Notes: a model not told the origin generated them from the sequence alone. 17,198 nucleotides of DNA from CAYJAD01 sp964372165 (GCA_964372165.1 CAYJPT010000044.1:1-17198); one strand, 5' to 3'; positions 7,272 to 16,035 are shown, counted from the first letter of the stretch. A program made the numbers and translations.

Positions 7272-8666
7272 TTACTTTAGTAAATTACTCAAAGCATCAA
7301 CATCTTGCAAAACTTTATCCCAAGCTTTTTGGGAGTAGTTTTCGTTTTGCAAATAAAGATGTAAGTAGCCGGTAAAAGGTCTTATGGGTGAAGGCAGTTT
7401 TTGCCAAAAGCTATCTTCAAGATCTTGCCTTTTGCCACGAAACACACTTTTTAAGTGTTTTTGTAATTCTTGACTTAAAGCTATAATGGAGAGGGATAGT
7501 TTTTCACTTATATACGGAAAATTAGCTTTTAACTCATTTAAGCAAGTTTCACTTGGTGTTGTGCCTTGCCCTAGTTGATGCCAAAACCAATCCTGCCAAA
7601 AGCGCGCTAATAACATTCTTGAATTTAATGCAGAATTATTTATTGGCAAAAGATCATAAAGATTACGTTCATCTCGATATGTACGAAACACGCACATGTC
7701 ATCAAACTCAATTTTTTCAAAATAACTTGGATTTTCCATGATTGTTTTAGCCACAAGGGCAACTCGTCCGGGATGCAATTTAGTTTGGCAAGGTGTTTTT
7801 GCGCAAGCCTGCCAACAACCACTACAGGAAATATTGGGTTGTAAAACATAGTGATTTGGAAAAAATGGTGCTGTTTCCCAAGGATTAACCGGACCTATTG
7901 AGATATTTAAAATGGGCGTTCTAAGCCATGCGGCTAGATGCATCGGCCCAGTATCAGGGCTAATTAAAAGGCTTAATTCTTGCATAAACTTGGCCAAAGC
8001 ATTGATAGAAAACCTTCCACAAAGTGAAGCATGTTTTATCCCTGCAAGGCTTGCGGCTTCATTACCTAAAGCCACATCATCAGGCCCACCAAGAAATGCT
8101 GGGTAATACCCCTTACGCATGAGTTCTTGTGCTAAACTTGCAAAAAATTGTGGACTTGGGCGTTTTTCCTTTTCACTAGCACCTACAAAAATCCCGACTT
8201 TTCCCTGTTGATTTTCCGTATGTAATTTTGCTTGATGGTAGGCGCGCATGCCTTGTTTAGCATGATTTAGAACTTGCAAATCTGACCAGTGGAATAAATT
8301 ATATCTATTGTTATGTACAATACTTGCTCTATATAATGACCAAGCACCTTCAATATAAGATATTGTATTATTAGTGTGTTGACCAAAATAATGTTCAGTA
8401 CGTAACAAGCCAGCTAATTCAGCAGAATCTTGGCGATGGCTTAAGTTTATTACTGAATGGAATTCATGATGCTGCAAGCCCGATGCTGCTTGAGGTGGGA
8501 AGAAAGTCGTTTTTGGTGCAAATTGCATTAATTCCGTAAAAAAATGTGGTTCTGCCACAGTCCATATAGGATTATTTGGATATAAATTTTGCAAATAACT
8601 AAGCAAGGGAAAACTTAAAATAAGATCTCCCATGCGCTGCATTTGTAGCACTAAAATTGGCTTCAT
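7272..8666 (-). CDS. GT9-family glycosyltransferase (heptosyltransferase-like)
   Basis: A 464-aa enzyme of glycosyltransferase family 9, the group of LPS core heptosyltransferases (ADP-heptose donors). It has a GT-B fold: the N-terminal MQRMGDLILSFPLLSYL is the typical GD(x)(L/V) entry motif, GASEKEKRP (162-170) opens the second domain, and SPDTGPMHLAA (236-246) is the conserved donor-site motif. A cysteine cluster C281-x2-C284-x3-C288-x4-C293 follows. The C-terminal 150 aa extend beyond the GT-B core. A longer frame begins at 8729, but I chose 8666: its ATG overlaps the upstream stop as ATGA, AAAGGG precedes it, and the family motif begins right after. It is the last gene of an operon with the DUF3880 and FapA-like genes. 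Donor and acceptor are not determined. Confidence 0.9.
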   Translation of the reverse strand: MKPILVLQMQRMGDLILSFPLLSYLQNLYPNNPIWTVAEPHFFTELMQFAPKTTFFPPQAASGLQHHEFHSVINLSHRQDSAELAGLLRTEHYFGQHTNNTISYIEGAWSLYRASIVHNNRYNLFHWSDLQVLNHAKQGMRAYHQAKLHTENQQGKVGIFVGASEKEKRPSPQFFASLAQELMRKGYYPAFLGGPDDVALGNEAASLAGIKHASLCGRFSINALAKFMQELSLLISPDTGPMHLAAWLRTPILNISIGPVNPWETAPFFPNHYVLQPNISCSGCWQACAKTPCQTKLHPGRVALVAKTIMENPSYFEKIEFDDMCVFRTYRDERNLYDLLPINNSALNSRMLLARFWQDWFWHQLGQGTTPSETCLNELKANFPYISEKLSLSIIALSQELQKHLKSVFRGKRQDLEDSFWQKLPSPIRPFTGYLHLYLQNENYSQKAWDKVLQDVDALSNLLK

Positions 8667-10342
8667 ATACCCTTTATTCCATACACTTGCTGCATTTGTT
8701 CCAAGAGGCTTTGCAAACGATGTCCCCAAGTGTGCTCGCCTAAAACTCTTTTTCTTGCAGCCTTAGTAATTTTTTGACGTTTACTGGGATTGTCTAAATA
8801 AAACCGTACTAATTCCGGTATTTCATCTAAATGCTTGTATGAAATCATTTCACTATCTGGCTCAAAAAGAGCATCCATTTGTTCGCGCCAATCAGTTAGC
8901 ACAAAGGCATCACAAGCTGGTGCATCAAAAATACGCTGGTTTACAGCACCTTTCATTTGCTTGCTTGTGCAGTTAAAATTGATATCTGACATAGGATAAA
9001 ATGCATGCAATTCACTATAATAGTTTAGTTCTCTGTGCAAAGTAAAACTATTTTTTTCATTTTTTAAAACAATATTCCAACCATCATCTCCCACAAGAAA
9101 TGGATTAAATGGAAGAATTTGCCTCACACAATTTGACCTATATAAGCGTGTTGCCTCCCACGTAATGGCAGTTTCAAAGCCAAGGCGTTGTTCTAGCTTT
9201 GATAAAGCTTGATATTTTGCATATACGTCAGGGAATTTTTTTTCTAAAAAATCCACAACAGAGTGTTCAGGGCTTTCATCAAATGCTTTGGCAACATCAT
9301 AAAAATCATCTAATATATCTTGTGGTAGCGGCTCTTGTTCCAAACGTTTTAACACCTTATAATGCATGGAGTTTCCAACAAATGATATGGGAGTTTTCCA
9401 ATGTGGCTTGCCATTATTATTAGGCTTAAAGTGATCAGGATCAGTACCCAAGGGCAAATAAAAAACATTATTAAACCCCATAGCCTGCAATGATTCAATA
9501 TTATCAAAGTCCCAAGTAAAAATGCTTACCCAAGGGCTTTTAAGTTTATTATATACATGCAAGATAAGATGTGGATTATCCACAAACCATGAGGCTAAGG
9601 GTAGTTGTAGTTTTTCAAGCAATGAAATCAATATCCCTTCTCTGTCTACACCCAAATGGTTAAGAGTGAGTAAACAATCAGGATTAAATTTTACTACTGC
9701 TGAAAGTAAATTTTCAATAAACTCACTACTGGCCATGGATTCATCTGGAAGTGTGAGCAATTCATGGTCAATATTAAGGCGTTTACATGCCGCTGCAACT
9801 TCACCCATAAGAAAGTATTTACTTGTAATCAATAATACACGGGGTTTTTTATTAGCAAAACGTGGTTTACGGGCATGACCCCAAAAATCAAAAGTTTGGC
9901 TTGCCTCAACATTTTTTCGCACAAGATCATACCACTCTCGATGTAAACGCAAGTAAAATGGATGTGTAATTGCTAAAAAGGGTAAAAACCCATGCTCATG
10001 TTGCCATAAAGTTAATAAACGCAAAGCTTCAGCATTGTCTTGTGTATCAATTAGATAAACTCTTTTTTTATCTTTTGGCTTAAGATTTTCTATAACCTTG
10101 GTTAGTTTTAGAATTTCATGCTCTTTATCAACTATGGCAATGGGTCCGGTATGATGCTGTAGTACATAATTTAATGCATGCCCAAGTCCTGAGCCAAGCA
10201 ATACCGGCAAAGTATTTTCAAACTTTAAACCGTCTACAAAGGCAAGCTCACGCTCTGTTCCACTTGGTCCAAGCATGTAAAGTGGACCATAGGCACGTTC
10301 GACAACAATATCAAAGTCAGCAGTAAGGATAGGTTTTTTCAT
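8663..10342 (-). CDS. DUF3880/CgeB-like glycosyltransferase with extra N-terminal domain
   Basis: A 559-aa protein. Residues about 165-300 match the DUF3880 type (PRVLLITSKYFLMGEV, then DCLLTLNHLG, ASWFVDNPH, FTWDFDNIESL, FYLPLGTDPDHF), and about 460-555 is the C-terminal glycosyltransferase region of the CgeB group (FDAPACDAFVLTDW near 472-485, and GEHTWGHRL). The first 160 aa hold LLGSGLGHALNYVL and IAIVDKEHEI, like the nucleotide-binding segment of DUF115/Maf-type motility-associated proteins; this is only a resemblance. No signal peptide is seen, so it is cytoplasmic. The ATG lies 3 nt after the FapA-like stop with no clear Shine-Dalgarno sequence, and the stop overlaps the GT9 start by ATGA. 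The likely role is transfer of sugar to a surface glycan or protein. Confidence 0.85.
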   Translation of the reverse strand: MKKPILTADFDIVVERAYGPLYMLGPSGTERELAFVDGLKFENTLPVLLGSGLGHALNYVLQHHTGPIAIVDKEHEILKLTKVIENLKPKDKKRVYLIDTQDNAEALRLLTLWQHEHGFLPFLAITHPFYLRLHREWYDLVRKNVEASQTFDFWGHARKPRFANKKPRVLLITSKYFLMGEVAAACKRLNIDHELLTLPDESMASSEFIENLLSAVVKFNPDCLLTLNHLGVDREGILISLLEKLQLPLASWFVDNPHLILHVYNKLKSPWVSIFTWDFDNIESLQAMGFNNVFYLPLGTDPDHFKPNNNGKPHWKTPISFVGNSMHYKVLKRLEQEPLPQDILDDFYDVAKAFDESPEHSVVDFLEKKFPDVYAKYQALSKLEQRLGFETAITWEATRLYRSNCVRQILPFNPFLVGDDGWNIVLKNEKNSFTLHRELNYYSELHAFYPMSDINFNCTSKQMKGAVNQRIFDAPACDAFVLTDWREQMDALFEPDSEMISYKHLDEIPELVRFYLDNPSKRQKITKAARKRVLGEHTWGHRLQSLLEQMQQVYGIKGI

Positions 10343-10345
10343 ATA

Positions 10346-11461
10346 TTATTTCTTTGGTATATGTGGAATATAAGCAATTTCATTATCTTCGTTTAAAAAA
10401 AACTCAACGCATTTCAGTGGTTTATCCACCTGTAGATAAGATCGCCCTATGGCAATTTCAACTCCTGGGTAAATATCTCCAATTGCTACAACTCTACATG
10501 CTCTCAATAATTCACTCGCCTCATTTAAATTTTCCCAAATGGCATTACGTGCAGATAGATAAGCACTGTTTTTCCTACGTACACGCGCAAGTTTGCGTGC
10601 AAGTTCATTACTTTCTGGCGGTAAATGGCCTGCCACTGCATTAAGGTGGTGTAATTGCTCGGCAAGGTCACTAATGCGCAGATCAATTTTTTCAAGCCTA
10701 CGAATCAACAAGGGATCATAACCAAGAAAAATTCGTGTAGGTACATAGGCTCTATTTCCAAGCTGTTTACCTACATAAACTGCTTTCAAAGCATGTAAAT
10801 TTCCACCAATCATATGCTCTTGGATAACAGCATTTATTCCTGCATACACATTGGAGTGCAAAATATATTTTGTAGCTAAGACATTACCACGAGTGTAAAC
10901 TTCAATTTTTTCAGCAAATGATAAACGCACCGTATTGCTTGCTTTTAAAATACAAAGCTTTGTGCCTGCGCCACGTGCTCCGGCCTTTACAGCCAAATCA
11001 TTTTTTGCAATAGCACTACCGCCCTCTACCATGCCATTTATAACGATATTTTCACCATAAACACTAAAACCTGCGCGAACATTGCCATTAATTATTGTAT
11101 CACCAATAAATACAATATTACCAGTTTGAAAGCTAACATCTGATTGTAAAGTCAGAGTAGTTTTCACCATAATTTTTTCGGCATTATAAAAAACATATCC
11201 AGCATCGGCGGCAAGCAGACGATGCGGATTTTCAGCATCAATATAAGTGTTAGGACCAACAGGAAGTGTATCTTGACTATACACAAAGCGTTTATCAATT
11301 GTTTTTACTGAACTTAAGGGCACAAATTCGGCTAAAAGTTGATCTTTTTCTACATTTTGCACATAGCCTAAATTATACAAATCAGTTTTATTATTGCACC
11401 CGAGTTTTGGTTGCAAGTGTGTCATATCTGGATCAAAATAATGTTTTAGATATAACGCCAC
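10346..11461 (-). CDS. DUF342 / FapA-family protein
   Basis: A 371-aa protein of the FapA (DUF342) family: a right-handed beta-helix made of short repeats (about 110-250, for example DTIINGNVRAGFSVYGENIVINGMVEGG), followed by a coiled-coil segment (about 258-315) and a C-terminal beta part. FapA proteins are cytoplasmic, polymer-forming and linked to envelope or flagellar assembly in several bacteria; the exact role is unclear. The start is GTG at 11461, supported by GGAGGG 4 nt upstream, the strongest ribosome site in this operon. An in-frame ATG lies 13 codons later but has no such site. It heads the FapA/DUF3880/GT9 operon. A TTGAGA/TATGTA pair at 11525-11495 with 19-nt spacing is a possible but weak promoter. 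Confidence 0.87.
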   Translation of the reverse strand: MALYLKHYFDPDMTHLQPKLGCNNKTDLYNLGYVQNVEKDQLLAEFVPLSSVKTIDKRFVYSQDTLPVGPNTYIDAENPHRLLAADAGYVFYNAEKIMVKTTLTLQSDVSFQTGNIVFIGDTIINGNVRAGFSVYGENIVINGMVEGGSAIAKNDLAVKAGARGAGTKLCILKASNTVRLSFAEKIEVYTRGNVLATKYILHSNVYAGINAVIQEHMIGGNLHALKAVYVGKQLGNRAYVPTRIFLGYDPLLIRRLEKIDLRISDLAEQLHHLNAVAGHLPPESNELARKLARVRRKNSAYLSARNAIWENLNEASELLRACRVVAIGDIYPGVEIAIGRSYLQVDKPLKCVEFFLNEDNEIAYIPHIPKK

Positions 11462-11558
11462 AAAACCCTCCGCAAATGCAATGCATTAATATAATACATA
11501 GTTGATTATTATTTAATTTTCTCAACCTATTACACTTAATTAATAAATTTAATAGACT

Positions 11559-13313
11559 TCATTGTGTATTTTCTTTAGCTTCACTTTCATTAATATTATC
11601 ATCATGTGATGCATCAAGGTTTTGCTTAGCATCATCTTCAGCTCTAAGTACCCTACGTAAGACTTTACCCACAATAGTTTTTGGCAACTCAGTTCTAAAT
11701 TCCACTGCACGAGGAACTTTATATGATGCAAGCTTGCTTTTACACCAAGCAATAACATCGGCGCGGGTCATTTCTTCATACGGTTTAAGTACCACAAAAG
11801 CCTTTAAACTCTCACCTCTAATATTATCTTCAACACCAACAACTACAGCTTCAAGTATACTTGGGTGCTCAAGCAAAACTTCATCAACTTCTCGTGGATA
11901 AACATTAAATCCACCTACAATAACCATATCTTTCTTTCTATCGGTAATATAAAAAAAGCCATCTTCATCCATACTACCAAGGTCACCTGTATACAGCCAG
12001 CCATTGCGCAAGGCTGATGCTGTCTCATCTTCCCTATTCCAATACCCACGCATAATTTGCGGACCTTTAATTATTAACTCACCTAGCTTGTTAGGGGGTA
12101 AAGTCAAAGAGCCACCCTCCATATCAACAATGCGCGCCTTGGTGTTTGGTAAAGGCATACCAATAGAGCCAACCTTTTGATTATCTGAAACCAAAGGATT
12201 TATATGAGTTATAGGTGATGCTTCAGTTAAGCCATATCCCTCAATAATTGTTGCGCCAGTTATTTCTTGAAATTTGCGAAAGTGCTCTAAAGGTAATGGT
12301 GCAGAACCGGAAATACACAGTTTTATACATCGCAAGTCATAATCTGACAAATTCTTTTGTTGCATAAGTGAAATATATACAGAAGGAGCACCAGGTAAAA
12401 TAGATGGCTTATGCTTTTTAATTAATTTTAAAACATCTTGTGGCACATAGCGTGGTAATGGCAATGATGTACCCATAATAGCAGTAGGAATAATTAATCC
12501 TACAGAAAGACCATACACGTGGAAAAATGGTAAAACAGCCACGAGCTTATGATGTTCATTAACCATATCACTGATAACACTTAAAATCTGTTGGCAATTT
12601 GTCCCTATGTTAGCATGGCTTAACATTACCCCCTTGGGCATACCTGTAGTGCCACCTGTATATTGTAATAATGCAATGCTATCGGCTTTAATATTTTGCT
12701 TAGCACTATACTTATGCGTTGATGAAAACATATTTTTCCAAGGTATTATATCATCATCATTAAATGGCACTGGTGTATATTTGCTACTGCGTTGTTCTTT
12801 AAATTTATATAGGAAATTTAAAGGAAATGATAAAGCATCGGCAATGCTAGTTACAATATAACTTTGAATGGGTAAACGCTTGCGTAGTGGGTCTATTTTA
12901 GGCCACAGTAAATCAAGCATGATAAGGTGAGTTGTGCCAGAATCTTGCATATGTTGTATGATTTCCGACTCCATATACAAGGGATTTGTCATGACCGCAA
13001 TGCCACCGGCCTTCATTACGCCCCAAAAAGCAATTATAGCTTGAGGCAAATTTGGCAACATAATGGCTACACGATCATTATGATTAACACCCATTAAGCG
13101 TAATGAAGATGCAAAGATTTCAGCTTTATCTTTAAGCTCAGCATAGCTTATTTTTGTATTTTGAAAAATAATAGCACTACGATTAGGATGTTGACTTGCA
13201 GCTGCATCTAGCAAGTAAAAAAGTGGTTGATTAAATAAATCAACATTATGTGGTACGCCAACATCATAGTTTTGTAACCATGGACATTCTATGCTTTGCC
13301 TATCTTGTGTCAT
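11559..13313 (-). CDS. fadD: Long-chain fatty acid-CoA ligase
   Basis: A 584-aa AMP-forming acyl-CoA synthetase. It activates a fatty acid as acyl-AMP and transfers it to CoA, acting at the cytoplasmic side of the membrane. Motifs seen: P-loop YTGGTTGMPKG (218-228), YGLTEASP (360-367), YTGDLG (441-446), the fatty-acyl signature region DGFFYITDRKKDMVIVGGFN (451-470), and the catalytic Lys550 in LPKTIVGKVLRR. The C-terminal 27 aa are acidic and low in complexity, unlike the core. The start is supported by GAGGTGAG just upstream of ATG. Repeat copy D fills the gap to ispDF, so it may be co-transcribed with it or read from its own promoter. The symbol reflects family similarity; the physiological substrate could be envelope-related rather than catabolic. 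Confidence 0.93.
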   Translation of the reverse strand: MTQDRQSIECPWLQNYDVGVPHNVDLFNQPLFYLLDAAASQHPNRSAIIFQNTKISYAELKDKAEIFASSLRLMGVNHNDRVAIMLPNLPQAIIAFWGVMKAGGIAVMTNPLYMESEIIQHMQDSGTTHLIMLDLLWPKIDPLRKRLPIQSYIVTSIADALSFPLNFLYKFKEQRSSKYTPVPFNDDDIIPWKNMFSSTHKYSAKQNIKADSIALLQYTGGTTGMPKGVMLSHANIGTNCQQILSVISDMVNEHHKLVAVLPFFHVYGLSVGLIIPTAIMGTSLPLPRYVPQDVLKLIKKHKPSILPGAPSVYISLMQQKNLSDYDLRCIKLCISGSAPLPLEHFRKFQEITGATIIEGYGLTEASPITHINPLVSDNQKVGSIGMPLPNTKARIVDMEGGSLTLPPNKLGELIIKGPQIMRGYWNREDETASALRNGWLYTGDLGSMDEDGFFYITDRKKDMVIVGGFNVYPREVDEVLLEHPSILEAVVVGVEDNIRGESLKAFVVLKPYEEMTRADVIAWCKSKLASYKVPRAVEFRTELPKTIVGKVLRRVLRAEDDAKQNLDASHDDNINESEAKENTQ

Positions 13314-13352
13314 AGCTCACCTCTATAGCATATATTTTATATTGGCAATTTT

Positions 13353-13505
13353 TTAAGGAAACGCTGATTAAATGCCTTTTCGCCCTCTAACCGCGTCAGA
13401 CTCATCTTCCTAAGACTGCATGTATGTCTATATACTATGCACCCTTAGCAAAATTCGTCTACCTTGTTAGAGAACGAAAATTCTATTAAATCAGCATTTC
13501 CTAAA
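13353..13505. repeat. MITE-like repeat, copy D (long terminal arms)
   Basis: The left arm (13353-13391) and right arm (13466-13505) match inverted over about 40 bp with one gap (about 31 of 40). They begin TTAAGGAAACGCTGATT and TTTAGGAAATGCTGATT and share an inner TTTTCG(CC/TT)CTCTAAC block. The 74-bp centre has no open frame. It takes up most of the 201-bp gap between ispDF and fadD, ending 9 nt from the ispDF stop. Confidence 0.85.
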
Positions 13506-13514
13506 GGTTATAAT

Positions 13515-14705
13515 TTAATATGACAATGCGCTTACCATGACAAAGGCCTTAATTCCTTCACCATTACCGGTAAAACCTAAGCCTTCCTCGGTAGTTGCTT
13601 TTACATTTACATAATTAGGTGGAATATTCAATAAATGTGCAATATTTTTAGCTATGGCTGATTTTTGCGAACCAACTTTAGGTTTTTGCGTAACAATTGT
13701 TACATCAACATGTGTTATTATAATATTTTTTTCTCGCACCATTTGTAAAACATTATTCAACAATACAGCAGAATCCATATTATCAAATGTAGCGTCATTA
13801 TCAGGAAAATGCTGACCAATATCTCCAAGTCCGGCACAACCAAGCAAGGCATCCATGAGGGCATGCAATACTACATCACCATCAGAATGTGCAATAACTT
13901 CGAAAGAGCCTTGCATTAACACTCCACCAAGCTTTAAGGGTCTACCTGCACCAAAGCGATGTACATCATAACCAAAGCCATTGCATACACGAGTTGGAGA
14001 AGAATTATTCAATAGTTGCATATGCTCAGCCTCAGTAATTTTAATATTTGTTGCTTCACCTTCTACCATATAAACAGGGCAATTACAATATTCAAGCAGG
14101 GATGCATCATCGGTTACATCAATATTTTCCGTGTGGGACAATTTATGCGCTGAGTATAAAGTTTTAAGTTCAAAACCTTGGGGAGTTTGTATAGCAAATA
14201 ATTCATTGCGCTCAAGTGTTTTGGTAATAAAACTATTTCTCACCCTTTTAATTGTATCATGTAATTTAATACCTGGAATAACACCCTTATGACCATCTTC
14301 TAAAGCTTTGCAAACACTTTCTACAAGTGTTGCACTTAAAAATGGCCTTGCGGCATCGTGAATAAGTACATGCGTGCAAGTAGGTTCAAGAGCATTTAAG
14401 GCATTATAAACCGAATCTTGTCGCCTTTCCCCTCCAGCAACACAAAGCCATTTTACACCAAGAGAGGCATGCTTTTGCAGTTCAAGCAAACGCTCTTGTT
14501 CCGCATCCAAATAGTCTTTTGGAAAAACATAAATGATACCCTCAAGGCGAGCATTGCGGCTAAAAACACGTGCAGAATTATAATAAAGAGGAAAATTACG
14601 ATAATTAAGAAATTGCTTGGGCACACCCTTAGTAGTGGCAGCAAGGCGCAAGCCTTGCCCTGCAGCAAGAATAATAGCCCAAGGTTTTATATTTTTTTTT
14701 GTCAT
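13515..14705 (-). CDS. ispDF: Bifunctional IspD/IspF enzyme of the MEP isoprenoid pathway
   Basis: A 396-aa fusion. Residues 8-230 are IspD (2-C-methyl-D-erythritol 4-phosphate cytidylyltransferase): nucleotide loop AIILAAGQGLRL (10-21), PKQ (29-31), HDAARPF (116-122) and TDD (198-200). Residues 240-394 are IspF (MECDP synthase): metal ligands D247 and H249 in GYDVHR and H281 in LHAL, HSDGD (273-277), and TTEEGLGFTG (371-380). IspDF fusions are known in alpha-, epsilon- and some deltaproteobacteria and join two non-consecutive steps of the pathway. The ATG has no Shine-Dalgarno sequence; no other upstream start fits and IspD would otherwise lose its loop. It lies downstream of rnpB on the same strand. 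All key residues checked are present. Confidence 0.97.
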   Translation of the reverse strand: MTKKNIKPWAIILAAGQGLRLAATTKGVPKQFLNYRNFPLYYNSARVFSRNARLEGIIYVFPKDYLDAEQERLLELQKHASLGVKWLCVAGGERRQDSVYNALNALEPTCTHVLIHDAARPFLSATLVESVCKALEDGHKGVIPGIKLHDTIKRVRNSFITKTLERNELFAIQTPQGFELKTLYSAHKLSHTENIDVTDDASLLEYCNCPVYMVEGEATNIKITEAEHMQLLNNSSPTRVCNGFGYDVHRFGAGRPLKLGGVLMQGSFEVIAHSDGDVVLHALMDALLGCAGLGDIGQHFPDNDATFDNMDSAVLLNNVLQMVREKNIIITHVDVTIVTQKPKVGSQKSAIAKNIAHLLNIPPNYVNVKATTEEGLGFTGNGEGIKAFVMVSALSY

Positions 14706-14714
14706 AGTTATTTA

Positions 14715-14748
14715 TCGGGCCCGAACAACACATTTATAAATGTTGTTC
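14715..14748 (-). other. Hairpin between rnpB and ispDF
   Basis: GAACAACA (14723-14730) pairs perfectly with TGTTGTTC (14741-14748), next to the 10-bp palindrome TCGGGCCCGA (14715-14724). No T run follows on either strand, so it is not a normal intrinsic terminator. It lies 10 nt upstream of the ispDF start, in its leader. A role in rnpB 3' processing or ispDF translation is possible. Confidence 0.4.
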
Positions 14749-14757
14749 TAAAAGGCA

Positions 14758-14785
14758 CATTACAAGAGTTAATCATTACAAGAGT
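14758..14785 (-). repeat. 12-nt tandem duplication of the rnpB 3' arm
   Basis: CATTACAAGAGT occurs at 14758-14769 and again at 14774-14785 with a 16-nt period. The second copy overlaps the 3' strand of RNase P helix P1. Confidence 0.8.
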
Positions 14786-15142
14786 CGAACTATAAGCCGG
14801 GTTCTGTCATTATTCTTGCAAAAAGAATAAGAGGTCGCCATTACTCTAGGGATAAAGTTACCCATATCCTCAAGCAGCCTACCCGAAAGGTTTGACCGGG
14901 CAGATCACCTTTCCTATTTGGCCTTGCTCCAAGTGGGGCTTGCCTAGCTTGCCATGTTACCATGACAACTGGTAGGCTCTTACCCTACCGTTTCACCCTT
15001 ACCATAATAAATATGGCGGTTTGCTTTCTGTTGCGCTTGCCGAGGGTCACCCCTCCTGGGTATTACCCAGCACCGTGCCCTATGGAGCCCGGACTTTCCT
15101 CCACGCAATAAATCACGCAGCGACGACCCGTTCGACTCTTGT
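14778..15142 (-). ncRNA. rnpB: RNase P RNA, bacterial class A
   Basis: Catalytic RNA that matures tRNA 5' ends with the RnpA protein. The universal P4 strand GAGGAAAGTCC is at 15101-15091, and the 3' conserved CAGAACCCGGCTTATAG is at 14806-14790. The two ends form a perfect 13-bp P1 (ACAAGAGTCGAAC with GTTCGACTCTTGT), which sets the ends used here (365 nt). The GGTAAGGGTGAAA region near 14990-15003 is also as in class A. The 5' end is only about 6 nt past the stop of the zinc-ribbon gene, so its promoter must lie inside that gene or it is cut from a longer transcript. No U-tract terminator is seen after it. Confidence 0.96.
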
Positions 15143-15148
15143 AAAATA

Positions 15149-15925
15149 TTAATCTTCTTTGAAGATAACTTGTGTCTTTGGTTCTATTTTCACATCATCA
15201 GGATTTGTAAAGTGTTCACACCAATAAATAAGTCTCTGGCAATTTGGGCAGCTTAATATTTGTTGTCCACGCTGTAGCTCAATAAAAGATTGTGGAGGAA
15301 TTGCAATATGGCAGCCAGTACAAACACCATTATTAACAGAAACAATTACAGGATGATCCAGGCGTTTGCGTATAAATTCATAACGCTGAAATACAGCTGG
15401 TGGTACAATTGAACCGGTTGTTGAACGAGTGCCTTGCAAGCCATCTAGTTTAATTTTAGCTTCATTCATGCGGGTCTGCAAGCCTTCGCTTTTAACTTCA
15501 AGTTCAGCTTTTAATGCCAAATAATCACCGTCAATATCTTTTAAGGCCTGTTCTTGATTTTCAAGCTCTTCTGCAAGTACTAGCTTTTCTTCTTCACGAT
15601 TACGATTTTGCTTTTCCATATTGTCCATTTCACGCATCATAGCATGGTACTCACGCTGGTTATTCACCTGCATAAGCTTGTTTTTGCTCTTTTTGATGCG
15701 CACGGTATCATCATCAATTTCAAGACCAATTCTTTTTTGTTGCTCCTTAATATGATCTATTTTTTCAAGCACTCTATTGCGTTGAGTTTCAATCACACGA
15801 TATTGCCCTTCAAGACTTTCTAATTCCTTAGGGGCTAAGTTTAGTTCATTTTTAACAGCAAATATGGCATCGTCAACCTTTTGCAAAGCAACAAGCTGTT
15901 CAATTTGCTTGAGGTATAAACTCAT
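15149..15925 (-). CDS. C4-type zinc-ribbon coiled-coil protein (COG1579-like)
   Basis: A 258-aa protein. Residues 5-165 are almost continuous charged coiled coil, with NNQREYHAMMREMD (88-101) as the conserved centre. A C-terminal zinc ribbon uses C202-x2-C205 and C226-x2-C229 (GVCTGCHIAIPPQ, then SCPNCQRLIYW). This architecture is that of the COG1579 family, thought to bind nucleic acid; its molecular role is not settled. It is cytoplasmic, with no signal peptide. AAGGAG 7 nt before the ATG supports the start. It is found next to a Nif3-family gene in many bacteria, as here, separated only by repeat copy E. The last codons form a small hairpin (15151-15167) just before rnpB. Confidence 0.92.
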   Translation of the reverse strand: MSLYLKQIEQLVALQKVDDAIFAVKNELNLAPKELESLEGQYRVIETQRNRVLEKIDHIKEQQKRIGLEIDDDTVRIKKSKNKLMQVNNQREYHAMMREMDNMEKQNRNREEEKLVLAEELENQEQALKDIDGDYLALKAELEVKSEGLQTRMNEAKIKLDGLQGTRSTTGSIVPPAVFQRYEFIRKRLDHPVIVSVNNGVCTGCHIAIPPQSFIELQRGQQILSCPNCQRLIYWCEHFTNPDDVKIEPKTQVIFKED

Positions 15926-16035
15926 GATAACACTCCTTATTTTAACATCATCTAAGTATAACTAAAATGTTTTCCTTAAAAAATGTAATTTTTAAAATAT
16001 TGCCCAAGTACACTTAAGTTGATTAATTGTATATT

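Noticed and set aside
7272..8729. Longer 485-aa version of the GT9 gene starting at 8729
   Set aside because: The extra 21 residues lie inside the upstream gene and resemble no family N-terminus; ATG 8666 has the ATGA overlap and sits directly before the conserved motif.
14418..14795. Plus-strand 125-aa frame across the ispDF start and the rnpB end
   Set aside because: It is antisense to the conserved IspD N-terminus and to RNase P RNA and has no start signals.
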